From assembly GCF_000317205.1 (NCBI RefSeq), contig NZ_AJLK01000170.1:1-57778 (forward strand): a DNA stretch of 57,778 nt, read 5' to 3'. A program made the translations under genes and the position numbers. Of the stretch, positions 48,923 through 56,017 are shown one piece after another. This DNA comes from Fischerella muscicola PCC 7414. GTDB taxonomy: Bacteria > Cyanobacteriota > Cyanobacteriia > Cyanobacteriales > Nostocaceae. Position 1 is the first letter of the stretch. The number at the start of each line of letters is the position of its first letter. The notes beneath the pieces are model-generated. The model searched no databases, was not told where the DNA came from, and was given only the letters and a program-made list of their open reading frames with translations.

Positions 48923-49609
48923 ATGAACGCAGCCGACGATAAAACAATTGTTAAAGAATATTTCAATTCCACCGGTTTTGACCGTTGGAGACGTATATAT
49001 GGCGATGGCGAAGTCAACAAAGTCCAGCTAGATATCCGCAATGGGCATCAGCAAACTGTAGATAAAGTACTCGACTGGCTAAAAGCAGATGACAATTTAG
49101 CAGGGCTGTCTATCTGCGATGCTGGGTGTGGTGTGGGTAGTCTCAGCATTCCCTTAGCAGAAGCAGGCGCAAAAGTTTATGCCAGCGATATTTCTGAAAA
49201 AATGGTAGAAGAAGGGAAACAAAGAGCTTCTCTAACCCTAAAAAATCCAGAAAATCTGACTTTTGCTGTTCAAGATTTGGAAACTCTCAGTGGTAGTTAC
49301 CATACGGTGATTTGTTTGGATGTTCTCATCCACTATCCCCAAGAAAAAGCGGATGCGATGATTTCTCACCTTTGTTCTTTAGCACAGTCGCGAATAATTC
49401 TCAGTTTTGCTCCTAAAACCTGTGCTTTGACTATCCTAAAGAAAATTGGGAGTTTCTTTCCGGGGCCAAGTAAAGCGACTCGTGCTTATTTACACCGGGA
49501 GGCTGATGTAGTCAAGATCCTAGAGAAAAATGGTTTTGTTGTGCAACGCCAGTCAATGACACGTACTCGTTTTTATTTCTCCCGCTTACTGGAAGCTAAG
49601 CGGAAGTAA
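48923..49609 (+). CDS. chlM: Magnesium-protoporphyrin IX methyltransferase
   Basis: ChlM transfers a methyl group from SAM to Mg-protoporphyrin IX in chlorophyll synthesis. The 228-residue product starts MNAADDKTIVKEYFNSTGFD, followed by RWRRIYGDGEVNKVQLDI. It has the SAM motif SICDAGCGVGSLSIPLAEAGA, DVLIHYPQEKADAMI and FAPKTCALTILKKIGSFFPG. I chose ATG 48923 since the longer frame starts with TTG and the family begins here. The upstream DNA is a transposon-end-like element, so its promoter may lie within or beyond it. A hairpin follows. Confidence 0.96.
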   Translation: MNAADDKTIVKEYFNSTGFDRWRRIYGDGEVNKVQLDIRNGHQQTVDKVLDWLKADDNLAGLSICDAGCGVGSLSIPLAEAGAKVYASDISEKMVEEGKQRASLTLKNPENLTFAVQDLETLSGSYHTVICLDVLIHYPQEKADAMISHLCSLAQSRIILSFAPKTCALTILKKIGSFFPGPSKATRAYLHREADVVKILEKNGFVVQRQSMTRTRFYFSRLLEAKRK

Positions 49610-49620
49610 GGCTAAGATCG

Positions 49621-49643
49621 CGACAAGATATTACATCTTGTCG
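49621..49643 (+). terminator. Hairpin after chlM
   Basis: CGACAAGAT and ATCTTGTCG form a perfect 9-bp stem with a 5-nt loop, 12 bp after the chlM stop. The T run is poor (GTTATG), so it may stabilise the 3' end more than terminate. Confidence 0.55.
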
Positions 49644-49647
49644 TGTT

Positions 49648-49940
49648 ATGAAATTTATTAAAAAAAGTATCTGCTGGGGTGTTGTTGACATTTGGTTTTT
49701 TCTGCTTTATTGTCACTGCTGTTGAGATACTTACCTACAACCAAAAGTAAACTCCGCAGGAACAGCAAGAATCGGTAGACGGTATTATTAGCGGTTTAGC
49801 TTTCGGCTTACCAGCCACAGCATATGGAGGATGGCTGGTGTGGAGTATGCGTAAACAACACCAGAAGCTGTTAAGCGATCGCCTGCAATCTACCTTTTAT
49901 CGTCTGGTCGAAGAAAATAGCGGTACAATTTCCGTATATT
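49648..49940 (+). pseudogene. Decayed duplicate of the gene at 50119
   Basis: Reading through a frame change and a stop gives a membrane segment (LTFGFFCFIVTAVEIL), a TAA after TYNQK, then GLAFGLPATAYGGWLVWSMR and SDRLQSTFYRLVEENSGTIS. These match the middle of the intact product at 50119 (IFGIPTLALGGWLAIGLYRQ; LQSTFYRMIQENNGRIT) in order. The last 45 or so codons are missing: the frame runs into the TTGTTGGTTG repeat tract at 49940. It is therefore a tandem duplicate broken by a frameshift, a stop and a repeat insertion. Confidence 0.8.
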
Positions 49941-50118
49941 TGTTGGTTGTTGGTTGTTGTTTGTTGCTTGGAAAAACCAAGCACTAACAACTAACCACTA
50001 ACAACTAACCACTAACCGATGTACAGACGTGCCATGGCACGTCTCTATAACAACTAACCACTAACCAATGTACAGACGTGCCATGGCACGTCTCTACAAC
50101 AACTAACCACTAACAACT
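49941..50118. repeat. Repeat tract between the pseudogene and its intact copy
   Basis: TTGTTGGTTGTTGG runs pair loosely with CTAACAACTAACC runs. Two copies of AGACGTGCCATGGCACGTCT (50025-50044 and 50074-50093) lie in near-identical 49-bp units. The tract reaches the ATG of the next gene with no visible ribosome-binding site. Confidence 0.88.
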
Positions 50119-50604
50119 ATGAAGACTGGTGAAAAATTGGCTGCGGGTTGGCTGCTAACTCTGGGATTGATGTTTTTGACTTTATCAGTCTCAGCAGCAA
50201 TTGAAAAACATAAGATGGTTCAATATATTTCTCCAGGAATAGACGAAGAGGCGCCAGATTTTCGTTCAACAGAAGCGTATAATGCCCTTGATCTTACCAC
50301 CAAGCAAGGTCTTATTTTTGGCATTCCGACCCTTGCTTTGGGAGGATGGTTAGCAATAGGTTTATATCGTCAAAGTCGGCAAGATAAAAAGGCGCTGGAA
50401 CAGCAGATTAGCGAACATCTGCAATCCACTTTTTACCGGATGATTCAAGAAAATAACGGACGTATAACTCTTTTAGGTTTTGCGATGCAATCTCATCTGC
50501 CAGCACCAGTCGCTAGGCAATATCTTGATGAACAAGCCAAAGTATTTAATGCTAATTATAAGATAAGTGAAGAGGGGGGAATTTCCTATCATTTTGACCT
50601 TTAA
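50119..50604 (+). CDS. Membrane protein of unknown function with C-terminal helical domain
   Basis: The 161-residue protein has an N-terminal membrane helix (LAAGWLLTLGLMFLTLSVSA), a polar loop (residues about 30-62) and a second helix (GLIFGIPTLALGGWLAIGLY). A cytoplasmic helical domain ends it (LQSTFYRMIQENNGRITLLGFAMQSHLPA, in two parts, then VARQYLDEQAKVF). The last part resembles a small winged-helix-like fold seen in other cyanobacterial membrane proteins; I know no function. Repeats abut the ATG and there is no ribosome-binding site in view. A broken paralogue lies directly upstream, and a DUF423 gene follows 20 bp downstream, probably in the same transcript. Confidence 0.75.
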   Translation: MKTGEKLAAGWLLTLGLMFLTLSVSAAIEKHKMVQYISPGIDEEAPDFRSTEAYNALDLTTKQGLIFGIPTLALGGWLAIGLYRQSRQDKKALEQQISEHLQSTFYRMIQENNGRITLLGFAMQSHLPAPVARQYLDEQAKVFNANYKISEEGGISYHFDL

Positions 50605-50624
50605 AGAATTGATTGGGAAACTCT

Positions 50625-51005
50625 ATGACGCAAATATTTTTGAGCTTAGCAGCAATTTTAGGTGGTTTATCTGTTGCTGCGGGAGCTTTTGCTTCTCATG
50701 CTCTTCGAGAAAGACTTAGTGAGCGATCGCTTTTAATTTTTGAAACAGGCGCCCGCTACCAAATGTATCATGCTTTGGCATTGTTGGCTGTAGCAATATT
50801 ATTACTTCACATCAAATCTCCCCCACCTAGTTTAGTAGCTAGTGGGTGGTTGTTTATTATTGGGATTGCAATTTTCTCCGGCAGCTTATATGCTCTGAGT
50901 TTAACTGGTGTTAAATATTTAGGAGCAATTACACCCTTAGGGGGAGCAGCTTTTATCGCTGGTTGGTGTGCTTTAGCTTTTGCTGCTTGGAATTTGAAGT
51001 ACTAG
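50625..51005 (+). CDS. DUF423 (YgdD/TMEM256-like) membrane protein
   Basis: The 126-residue protein is the small four-helix membrane family DUF423: LSLAAILGGLSVAAGAFASH, then ALRERLSERSLLIFETGARY and QMYHALALLAVAILLL. The end is GAITPLGGAAFIAGWCALAF. Function is unknown. The ATG at 50625 fits the family start; the longer frame begins TTG. It follows the preceding gene by 20 bp, so co-transcription is likely. Confidence 0.9.
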   Translation: MTQIFLSLAAILGGLSVAAGAFASHALRERLSERSLLIFETGARYQMYHALALLAVAILLLHIKSPPPSLVASGWLFIIGIAIFSGSLYALSLTGVKYLGAITPLGGAAFIAGWCALAFAAWNLKY

Positions 51006-51085
51006 AAAATGATGAATTATGAATGATGAATTATGAAGGATAAAAAAATCCTTTCTAGTTCGTCATTCGTAATTTTAATAATAGT

Positions 51086-51451
51086 TCATGCAAGAGCTTT
51101 ATTACTATAAATACTTTCCGCATTACAGTATATTTTTTCTGGTGGTTCACTAAAATATTTAAACAATGCTGGACAAAGCCATCCTTCCATATTAGTTTCA
51201 TTCCAGCGATACCAGTTACCACCATACTCTTGTTGCAACCAAACTAATTCTGCTTGATAGCCAGGAAAAGGCTCAGCAGAAAACAAAAGTTTAAAGCCTT
51301 CGTCAACATTGGGAATATCTTTCACGAGCATATCAATCATCTCAGGTACACCGCTAACGAAGGGTTCTTGAAATAGTCCAACATGCTCATCATCAAAAAC
51401 CCATGTTTGGTGATACCGATAAGGGAAAATAACCATTATTGAATTAGTCAT
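51086..51451 (-). CDS. Conserved hypothetical protein (possibly DUF6717-like)
   Basis: The 121-residue product contains FPYRYHQTWVFDDEHVGLFQ, followed by EPFVSGVPEMIDMLV. Then comes FKLLFSAEPFPGYQAELVWL, and it ends GGNWYRW...GWLCPALFKYFSEPP. I recognise this pattern as a conserved bacterial protein of unknown function, perhaps DUF6717. It is rich in aromatics, has no signal peptide and no membrane segment. The start could be 51451 or the internal Met at 51436. No clear ribosome-binding site is seen. Confidence 0.7.
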   Translation of the reverse strand: MTNSIMVIFPYRYHQTWVFDDEHVGLFQEPFVSGVPEMIDMLVKDIPNVDEGFKLLFSAEPFPGYQAELVWLQQEYGGNWYRWNETNMEGWLCPALFKYFSEPPEKIYCNAESIYSNKALA

Positions 51452-51469
51452 ATATTTATTTATTTCTAG

Positions 51470-51880
51470 TTAGTGGTTAGTTATCTCAGACCTGCAAAAT
51501 ATAGAGAAGTCTTGAAATAAGATATAAAAATTTACATAGTTGTATATACTAACGCCATACATAAATCCAAAACCAAACAGCCAATAAGCTAATGTTGCTG
51601 CACAAAAAACAACGAGGTTTTTTGCTAAGACATTAGTGGCGTTGTTGTGTCTACAGAAGCCAGTTTCTAACAATGCAAAGCCAGCATTCATAAAGAAGAC
51701 TAAAGCACCTGCAATTAATAGCCAGAGGGAACTTAATTCTTGCTTGATGCTGGGAGTTTGCGCCATTGCAGCTTTCATCCAAACCAGCAAGATGATGGTT
51801 GCTAAAGGTAAGTTGAGGTAGAAAAACCTCAATAGTCGGCTTCTGTTGTACTCGAAGCCTAGAAGTTTTCTTTGAGACAT
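51470..51880 (-). pseudogene. Truncated ammonium transporter (N-terminal fragment)
   Basis: The first 110 residues follow the Amt pattern, including [40 protein letters not shown] and NATNVLAKNLVVFCAATLAY. The match ends after WLFGFGFMYG. The remaining 26 residues (VSIYNYVNFYILFQ and on) are unrelated, then a stop. An intact Amt has 11 helices; only about two remain, so it cannot form a pore. It is closest in the window to the amt at 42321. It is a deletion relic. Confidence 0.85.
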
Positions 51881-52118
51881 GGGATATTTTTGTAATTGGT
51901 AAAATTAATGTAAATTTGGTTATTTTATACAGTTTTTCAGATTGTCAATATGATTACAGTCACTTTCTTTACCGAATTTTTACTGAGAAAAAGAGAAATA
52001 CTCTGATGGTATAGGTAAATGGAGCGATCGCCACATCATGAGAAATTTATATAATTTTCAGGTAATTCTCAGGCAAAAAGCTTAATTTCTACAGTTATCG
52101 GGAGTCCATTCCTAAAAA

Positions 52119-52907
52119 ATGTGTCGTTTATTAGCCTACCTTGGTTCACCAGTTTCTCTAGAACCTCTGTTGTATGAACCAGAACACTCGCTGATAGTCC
52201 AGAGCTATCAACCCCGCGAAATGCTATCTGGAGTGGTTAACGCCGATGGCTTCGGTGTGGGTTGGTATCATGTGCAAAGGGATACCGAACCTTTTACCTA
52301 CAAAAATACGCTGCCGATTTGGAATGATATTAACCTACCTAGTCTCAGCCGTTATGTGGAGTCAGGGTGTATTCTTTCCTATGTTCGCAGTGCTACAGCA
52401 GGGCAAGCACTCGATTTAAGTAACTGTCAGCCTTTTCAGTATCAACGTCTATTATGCATTCACAATGGTCGGATTGAAAATTTCCGGCAAACACTGTATG
52501 TACCAATTAGCCAGCAGCTAAATGATGAAATTTATAAATGGGTGAGTGGAACTACTGATTCCGAGCATATCTTTGCTTTGCTGCTATCTCTATGGCAGAA
52601 AAACCCAGGCAAAACTCTCGAGCAGGCTCTACATATAACTTTGCTCAAACTTACAGAGATCGCGCTAACTCATCAAACCCACGCCTCAGCCAACCTAGTT
52701 ATCAGTAATGGAAATAGTCTTGTTGCTTCTCGCTTTAGCACAAAATCACCTGCTCCCTCGCTTTACTGGACAGCTAATGATCCAACTTTCCCCAATGCCG
52801 TCATCTTAGCCTCAGAACCACTATTTGGAGGTAATTGGACACCTTGTCCAGAAAATAGCATTATCAGTGTGGGAGAAGAGTGTGATATCAGAATTGAGCA
52901 AATCTAG
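52119..52907 (+). CDS. egtC: Ergothioneine biosynthesis glutamine-amidotransferase-fold hydrolase EgtC
   Basis: EgtC removes the gamma-glutamyl group from the sulfoxide intermediate of ergothioneine synthesis. The 262-residue product begins MCRLLAYLGSPVSLEPLLYE, with the catalytic Cys2 of the class II amidotransferase fold. It has NADGFGVGWYHV, LSYVRSATAGQALDLSNCQPF, LCIHNGRIENF and GTTDSEHIFALLLS. EgtC suggests the gamma-glutamylcysteine-dependent route. The next gene, egtB, starts inside its last 26 bp, so the two are translationally coupled. Confidence 0.9.
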   Translation: MCRLLAYLGSPVSLEPLLYEPEHSLIVQSYQPREMLSGVVNADGFGVGWYHVQRDTEPFTYKNTLPIWNDINLPSLSRYVESGCILSYVRSATAGQALDLSNCQPFQYQRLLCIHNGRIENFRQTLYVPISQQLNDEIYKWVSGTTDSEHIFALLLSLWQKNPGKTLEQALHITLLKLTEIALTHQTHASANLVISNGNSLVASRFSTKSPAPSLYWTANDPTFPNAVILASEPLFGGNWTPCPENSIISVGEECDIRIEQI

Positions 52908-54255
52908 TTTCAAACAGACAATTTTTCAGGCTTTTACTCAGTGTCGTGCCAAAACTCTCACTTTGTTTGAGGGTATGGACGAAGTTACCTTTTGCCATCA
53001 AGCTCATCCTGATTTTAGTCCTGTGGGTTGGCATTTGGGTCATATTGCTTACACAGAATCTTTGTGGTTACTTGAGCGCAGTGCAGGTTTACCCTGTATG
53101 TTCCCTCAATATCGCCGGCTGTTTGCTGCTGATGGCTTGCCAAAGTGCGATCGCGTCAAATTACCCAACTTAGAGGAAATTTGTTACTACCTAAATACAG
53201 TGAGAGAAAAAGTCTTCGATTACTTAGAAGTAACAGATTTAGAAACAGAAGCACCTCTGTGGCGCTTTTTACTTCAACACGAAAGCCAACACAGCGAGAT
53301 TATTTGTTTTATATTGGAAATGTGCAAGCTGAAAGATAAGGAAATAGGGAAATGTGGAAAATATAATTCTAAGTTCTTCCCATCCCCCCATCACCCCATC
53401 ACCCCACTGCCCCTAATCCCCACTCCCTTAGGGGAGTGGGGGCCCCGAGTTCCCCATCACCCCACCTCCCCATCCCCCCATCACCCCGAAGAGATGATCC
53501 AAATTCCCGCTGGCGAATTCGAGATGGGTAATGATTCACCAGATGCCTTGGATAACGAACGCCCTGCTCATCGAGTATATCTAGACACATACTATATTGA
53601 CCGTTTCCCTGTCACTTGTGGACAATATCGGGCATTTATGGCAGCAGGAGGTTATGAAAATCCCCAATGGTGGTCAAAGGAGGGCTGGGAATGGTTGCAA
53701 ACAGCAAAAATAACCCAACCTTTGTACTGGCATGAAGATTTAACCTGGGATAATCACCCAGTGTGTGGTGTTAGTTATTACGAAGCAGAAGCCTACGCGC
53801 GGTTTGTTGGCAAGCGCTTACCCACAGAAGCCGAATGGGAAAAAGCAGCTAGCTGGGATGCTAGAACTAATCAGCGTCGCGCTTATGCTTGGGGAGATGC
53901 ACAACCAACACCAGAACATTGCAATCATGATCAAAAAATGGGCAAAACAACACCAGTAAATGCCTATCCTGCTGGACAAAGCCCTTATGGTTTGTATGAT
54001 ACTTTAGGCAATGTCTGGGAATGGACAGCTACCTGGTTTGATGGTTATAAAGGCTTTCAGTATTACCCTTATATTGGGTACTCGCAGGTTTATTTTGACC
54101 GTCAACATTGCGTTTTAAAAGGTGGTAGCTGGGCAACCCGTCCTTGGGCGCTGCGTTCTAGTTTTCGCAATTGGTATCATCCTGGTGTACAACAAGTTTT
54201 GGCGGGGTTTCGCTGTGCAAAAAGTGAAAATTCCCTTGATTTATGTTGTCCCTAG
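52882..54255 (+). CDS. egtB: Ergothioneine sulfoxide synthase EgtB (iron oxygenase)
   Basis: EgtB couples a thiol donor to trimethylhistidine with oxygen. The 457-residue product has an N-terminal DinB-like domain with the iron ligands WHLGHIAYTE and LLQHESQHSEI (HxxxH pair). A C-terminal formylglycine-generating-enzyme-like domain follows: PAGEFEMGNDSPDALDNERP, RLPTEAEWEKAA, GNVWEWTATWFDGY and VLKGGSWATRPWALRSSFRN. Between them is a low-complexity repeat-derived linker. I chose GTG 52882 (26 bp inside egtC) with GGGAGAAGA upstream; TTG 52894 is the alternative. Confidence 0.9.
   Translation: MISELSKSSFKQTIFQAFTQCRAKTLTLFEGMDEVTFCHQAHPDFSPVGWHLGHIAYTESLWLLERSAGLPCMFPQYRRLFAADGLPKCDRVKLPNLEEICYYLNTVREKVFDYLEVTDLETEAPLWRFLLQHESQHSEIICFILEMCKLKDKEIGKCGKYNSKFFPSPHHPITPLPLIPTPLGEWGPRVPHHPTSPSPHHPEEMIQIPAGEFEMGNDSPDALDNERPAHRVYLDTYYIDRFPVTCGQYRAFMAAGGYENPQWWSKEGWEWLQTAKITQPLYWHEDLTWDNHPVCGVSYYEAEAYARFVGKRLPTEAEWEKAASWDARTNQRRAYAWGDAQPTPEHCNHDQKMGKTTPVNAYPAGQSPYGLYDTLGNVWEWTATWFDGYKGFQYYPYIGYSQVYFDRQHCVLKGGSWATRPWALRSSFRNWYHPGVQQVLAGFRCAKSENSLDLCCP
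53379..53487 (+). repeat. In-frame CATCACCCC repeat inside egtB
   Basis: CCCCATCACCCCATC-type units, also containing CCCTTAGGGG and GGGGCCCC inverted pieces, encode a linker such as PSPHHPITPLPLIPTPLGEW and PRVPHHPTSPSPHHP. The repeat type matches intergenic copies at 39880-39950. The frame is kept between the two EgtB domains. Confidence 0.85.
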
Positions 54256-54296
54256 TTTCTCACCTAATACAGCTTAATCTCAACAAAGAGACAATA

Positions 54297-54415
54297 GACC
54301 TCTTGCATGAATTCTGAAAACCCCCCTCAATCCCCCCGTTCACGGGGGGAAGATTTAATTCCCTCCCTGATCTCACTTAGGGTTAGGGTGGGGTTCTTTT
54401 GCAATATGAATTGCA
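54297..54415. mobile_element. Second copy of the GACCTCTTGCA MITE, right end degraded
   Basis: After TA, the sequence GACCTCTTGCATGAATTCTG and the following CCCCCCTCAATCCCCCCGTT-CACGGGGGG match the reverse complement of the element at 46907-47023 closely. The far end (TTCTTTTGCAATATG) is a poor inverted repeat. A more degraded trace lies near 25265-25315. Confidence 0.6.
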
Positions 54416-54427
54416 TCGGGAGTTCTC

Positions 54428-54644
54428 ATACCATTTCACTATAAGTTTGATGCATTTGGCAGCTAGGGAGACAAGGAGGAGAAGCAATACGGTTCGATTA
54501 AGAATTTTTCGTCATGATTTGGGAATGTAGAGACGTGCCATGGCACGTCTGGTACAGGGTTTAGATGTCAATCGATTTGTCTTATCCGAACCGTATTGGG
54601 AGGATAAGGGGAGGATTTGTAGCAATAATTTTGTGAAATGATAT
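54428..54644. mobile_element. MITE-like element with ATACC ends, interrupted
   Basis: ATACCATTTCAC and GTGAAATGATAT are inverted ends (one mismatch). The left part (TTTCACTATAAGTTTGATGCAT) matches the element at 17211. The inner segment 54485-54598 looks like a separate insertion; without it the element would be about 103 bp, near the 117 bp of the other copy. Confidence 0.5.
54485..54598. mobile_element. MITE-like element with CAATACGGTTCG ends
   Basis: CAATACGGTTCG and CGAACCGTATTG are perfect 12-bp terminal inverted repeats 114 bp apart. The centre holds AGACGTGCCATGGCACGTCT (54531-54550). It lies inside the ATACC element. It has no ORF. Confidence 0.6.
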
Positions 54645-54809
54645 CAGTTACCGCAGAAGCAGGATTCAGGGCGATCGCACATTTAGCAAGAACTTAGAGT
54701 TGAATTTTATTTATGATACTTTTCAGTGTGTTAGTGAAGCTGACCGAAGGTATCGCCTTTGCCGTTGGTCGGGTTAAGCTAGGGAAACCCATCATCTAAT
54801 ACTCCAAGA

Positions 54810-55011
54810 CGATTTCAAAGTACCTCAACACGACTTTGAATTACTTCAACATCGTTTCCAAGTACCTCAACACGATTTCAAAGTACCTCAACACGACTTT
54901 GAATTACTCCAACATCGTTTCTAAGTACCTCAACACGACTTTCAAGTACCTCAAAACGACTTTCAAGTACTTCAACACGACTTCCAAGTACTTCAACATG
55001 ACTTCGAGGTA
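54810..55011. repeat. 21-bp minisatellite between egtB and egtD
   Basis: About 9.6 copies of a 21-bp unit are present (consensus CGACTTTCAAGTACCTCAAC plus A). Units 1-3 and 4-6 form a 63-bp higher-order repeat. The length is a multiple of three, so frames stay open through several units. A minus-strand frame reads V-E-V-L-E-S-R heptads. Confidence 0.9.
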
Positions 55012-55201
55012 TGTTTTGCTTTTGAAAGTATTATTTTTAATTATTCTTAATATACTTTCAGTGTAAACAACTAAAAATCATCAGATTGATATTAATAATT
55101 TCATTTTATTTTTCCGAATTATTTCTCAAAGAGGTTTATTGTTGCATTGGCTACAGTACATACAGTAAGTAATCCAATAAATTCTTTGAGGAGCGCATCT
55201 G

Positions 55202-55624
55202 ATGGCACGACTAAAACGCAGTTCACCTACTCTCGAAAAAGCTCTCCGTCGAATTGCCGGAATGCGATCGATTAGCCCGACGCTAGATTTTGGCAACGGT
55301 TTGAATTTGACAGATTATGACAGCCGTATCCAAACCTTGCAAGACCAGCTATTAACTTACAACACTTTACTCTCTACCCTGGATGAAATGGCAGGTCGCC
55401 TCTCTCTCATTGAAGAAGAATTAAGCGGCTATTCTGAAAAGATGTTAATGAGTGTGGCAACTCGTTATGGCAAAGACAGCTTGCAATATGTCCAGGCGGG
55501 AGGTAAGCCACGCCAGAAATCATCACGCCGTTCAAAAAACACCCAATCCCCTTCTGAGAGTACAGCTACACCTTTGAATAGTGCAAACAACAATGGTAAA
55601 GAAACCTCTGTTGTTTTACCCTAA
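55202..55624 (+). CDS. Conserved cyanobacterial protein with a coiled coil, unknown function
   Basis: The 140-residue product starts MARLKRSSPTLEKALRRIAG, followed by a predicted coiled coil (residues about 40-78: YDSRIQTLQDQLLTYNTLLS, then MAGRLSLIEEELSGYSEKML). The segment MSVATRYGKDSLQYVQAGG and a Ser/Asn/Lys-rich disordered tail come next. I recognise no named family. GAGGAG about 8 nt upstream supports the ATG. It lies between egtB and egtD on the same strand, but gaps of 950 and 390 bp make an operon unlikely. Confidence 0.72.
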   Translation: MARLKRSSPTLEKALRRIAGMRSISPTLDFGNGLNLTDYDSRIQTLQDQLLTYNTLLSTLDEMAGRLSLIEEELSGYSEKMLMSVATRYGKDSLQYVQAGGKPRQKSSRRSKNTQSPSESTATPLNSANNNGKETSVVLP

Positions 55625-55790
55625 TTTTTAACTGCATTATGCTAACTATCGCTTCTTTATCTGGTTGCAAATGGGGCGATCGTTGTCTAACCACTACTGT
55701 TATGGGTTCAGTAGCAACGTACTATGCAGGAACAGCAGCGGGAATCGCCTGAAGATGTTGATGCGATCATAACGGCAATTCACCTGGTAT

Positions 55791-55823
55791 AGATCCCCGA
55801 CTTTTTAAAAAAGTTGGGGATCT
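55791..55823. repeat. GATCCCCGACTT hairpin repeat, copy 3
   Basis: AGATCCCCGACTTTTT and AAAAAGTTGGGGATCT form a 33-bp inverted repeat with one G-T type mismatch. It is the same family as 36908 and 41901. Confidence 0.85.
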
Positions 55824-55868
55824 GACGCACGAAACAAAACTCCCTCTGGAGCAAATTAGCCTGTTTCA

Positions 55869-55919
55869 TGGGAAAATCCCAGTGGATCAGCATCTTGTAT
55901 CCACTGCGGCTTTTTGTTT
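55869..55919 (+). terminator. Orphan intrinsic terminator
   Basis: A small TGGGA-AAA-TCCCA hairpin overlaps the start of a stronger stem AGTGGAT...ATCCACT, followed by GCGGC and TTTTTGTTT. It is a good plus-strand terminator. It lies about 250 bp after the previous stop and 100 bp before egtD. Confidence 0.6.
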
Positions 55920-56017
55920 CACTGGCTAACATAAATAGAGGCCATTTGGGGAAAGCGATCGCTAAAGCTATTGCAATACGGCATCGCAACCTATCACGGC
56001 AAAAACACGGAGGGTGA

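Larger units (their letters stand above)
54256..54809. other. Mobile-element-rich gap after egtB
   Basis: This gap carries a MITE copy (54297-54415) and a nested pair of MITE-like elements (54428-54644 and 54485-54598). Further on is an HIP1 octamer, then a short stretch (54690-54809) before the minisatellite. No gene was found. Confidence 0.6.
55625..56017. other. Gap before egtD
   Basis: These 393 bp hold copy 3 of the GATCCCCGACTT hairpin (55791-55823) and an orphan plus-strand terminator (55869-55919). An HIP1-like core lies at about 55957. There is no gene, but a small RNA ending at the terminator is possible. Confidence 0.55.

Noticed and set aside
54810-55011. CRISPR array
   Set aside because: Units are contiguous 21-bp tandem repeats without unique spacers, and no cas genes are present.
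54836-55066. 76-codon frame of K-Y-L-N-T-T repeats
   Set aside because: It is the minisatellite read in one frame; no ribosome-binding site and no conserved ends. Treated as a repeat.
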